From the NCBI RefSeq assembly GCF_000025985.1, contig NC_003228.3:3906001-3970000 (forward strand): a stretch of 64,000 bases of DNA, given 5' to 3'. Shown here piece by piece: positions 63,799 through 64,000 of this stretch. Source of the stretch: Bacteroides fragilis NCTC 9343 (GTDB taxonomy: Bacteria > Bacteroidota > Bacteroidia > Bacteroidales > Bacteroidaceae). The translations under genes were made by a program, and so were the position numbers. The notes beneath the pieces are model-generated. The model was not told the origin of the DNA, made no database searches, and saw only the letters and a list, made by a program, of their open reading frames with translations. How positions within the stretch are numbered: the first letter of the stretch is position 1; each line of letters begins with the position of its first letter.

Positions 63799-64000
63799 TT
63801 ACTCATCCCGATATTTGCAGCAGCCGGGCAGAGCATCGTAAACTGCTTTGACAGCCTTGTACTTATCCGTATCATGACCCGCTGCGGCAATGGCTTTGGC
63901 AACGGCGTCGGCCGATGTTTCTGACGGGTCGAGTTGCAGGTGGATCATTTGTTTCTCCCGGTCCCAATGAGCGGACCGGACACCGGAGACACCTTTAGCG
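63799..64000 (-). CDS. HMA-domain (heavy-metal-binding) protein, 5' part outside window
   Basis: The last 66 codons of a minus-strand gene are visible, ending with the stop at 63799-63801. The segment VSGVRSAHWDREKQMIHLQL then ADAVAKAIAAAGHDTDKYKA is the second half of an HMA/MerP-type ferredoxin-like fold; the tail VYDALPGCCKYRDE with a Cys pair is typical of Bacteroidetes HMA proteins. The CxxC metal loop would lie in the missing part. It probably binds copper or another soft metal. Confidence 0.8.
   Translation of the reverse strand, partial: AKGVSGVRSAHWDREKQMIHLQLDPSETSADAVAKAIAAAGHDTDKYKAVKAVYDALPGCCKYRDE

Overview
The window looks like chromosome of a gut Bacteroides, most likely of the B. 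fragilis group. The signs are the Bacteroides promoter box TAnnTTTG a short distance upstream of many genes, a FimA/Mfa-type (type V) fimbrial operon with SPII lipoprotein signals, FISUMP/DUF1566 surface modules, DUF3575 and DUF6078 proteins, Bacteroidetes-type tyrosine recombinases and AraC-type regulators. The species is an inference. I saw no rRNA, tRNA, CRISPR array or complete insertion sequence.

Layout. 1-10.8 kb: a MATE transporter cut by the left edge, a cupin, ung, an AraC/GyrI-like regulator, a stand-alone fimbrillin/FISUMP lipoprotein with a small outer-membrane barrel, the di-iron Fe-S repair protein, a MaoC-DCC-lipoprotein group and an SDR. Three near-identical small-RNA genes lie in this stretch on the minus strand. 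Each has its own promoter and the same phased set of upstream TTAA-containing elements. 11.2-27.4 kb: a nine-gene minus-strand fimbrial operon (major fimbrillin, Mfa2-type anchor, three large tip-like lipoproteins ending in DUF1566-type modules, a small secreted DUF1566 protein, a small unknown, a DUF3575 barrel and a DUF3868/OmpA-like lipoprotein). It is preceded by a 1,253-bp segment bounded by perfect 22-bp inverted repeats. This segment carries an AraC-type regulator and an outward promoter that now points away from the operon. A tyrosine recombinase gene abuts the segment and a second AraC-type regulator follows.

27.5-42.3 kb is metabolic: nicotinate phosphoribosyltransferase, a thioredoxin-fold lipoprotein-like protein, a Kef-type antiporter, and a cobalamin riboswitch ahead of a three-gene biotin-dependent acyl-CoA (propionyl/methylmalonyl-CoA) carboxylase operon. 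Then come an isochorismatase-type hydrolase, a penicillin-binding-fold protein that has lost its catalytic residues, an IMP dehydrogenase of the Tritrichomonas-like type, and a YciI protein. 42.7-49.6 kb: an AraC regulator divergent from a complete RND tripartite efflux operon. 49.7-55.9 kb: O-acetylhomoserine sulfhydrylase, an amidase, a homocysteine methyltransferase-like protein, a membrane protein and three small proteins, followed by a long array of degenerate 22-bp repeats. 56.6-64 kb: an orphan FtsX/MacB-type permease, an SMR transporter, a HAD hydrolase, two fimbrillin-like lipoproteins, a kinase-like PAS protein lacking the phospho-accepting His and the ATPase domain, and the end of an HMA-domain protein at the right edge.

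The strongest candidate for a poorly described system is the fimbrial phase switch at 23.57-24.83 kb, because the invertible DNA carries a regulator gene as well as a promoter. In the orientation given here the fimbrial operon has no recognisable promoter, so I read it as OFF. Second is the trio of small-RNA genes with conserved, helically phased upstream elements. Third are the two 22-bp-period degenerate repeat arrays.
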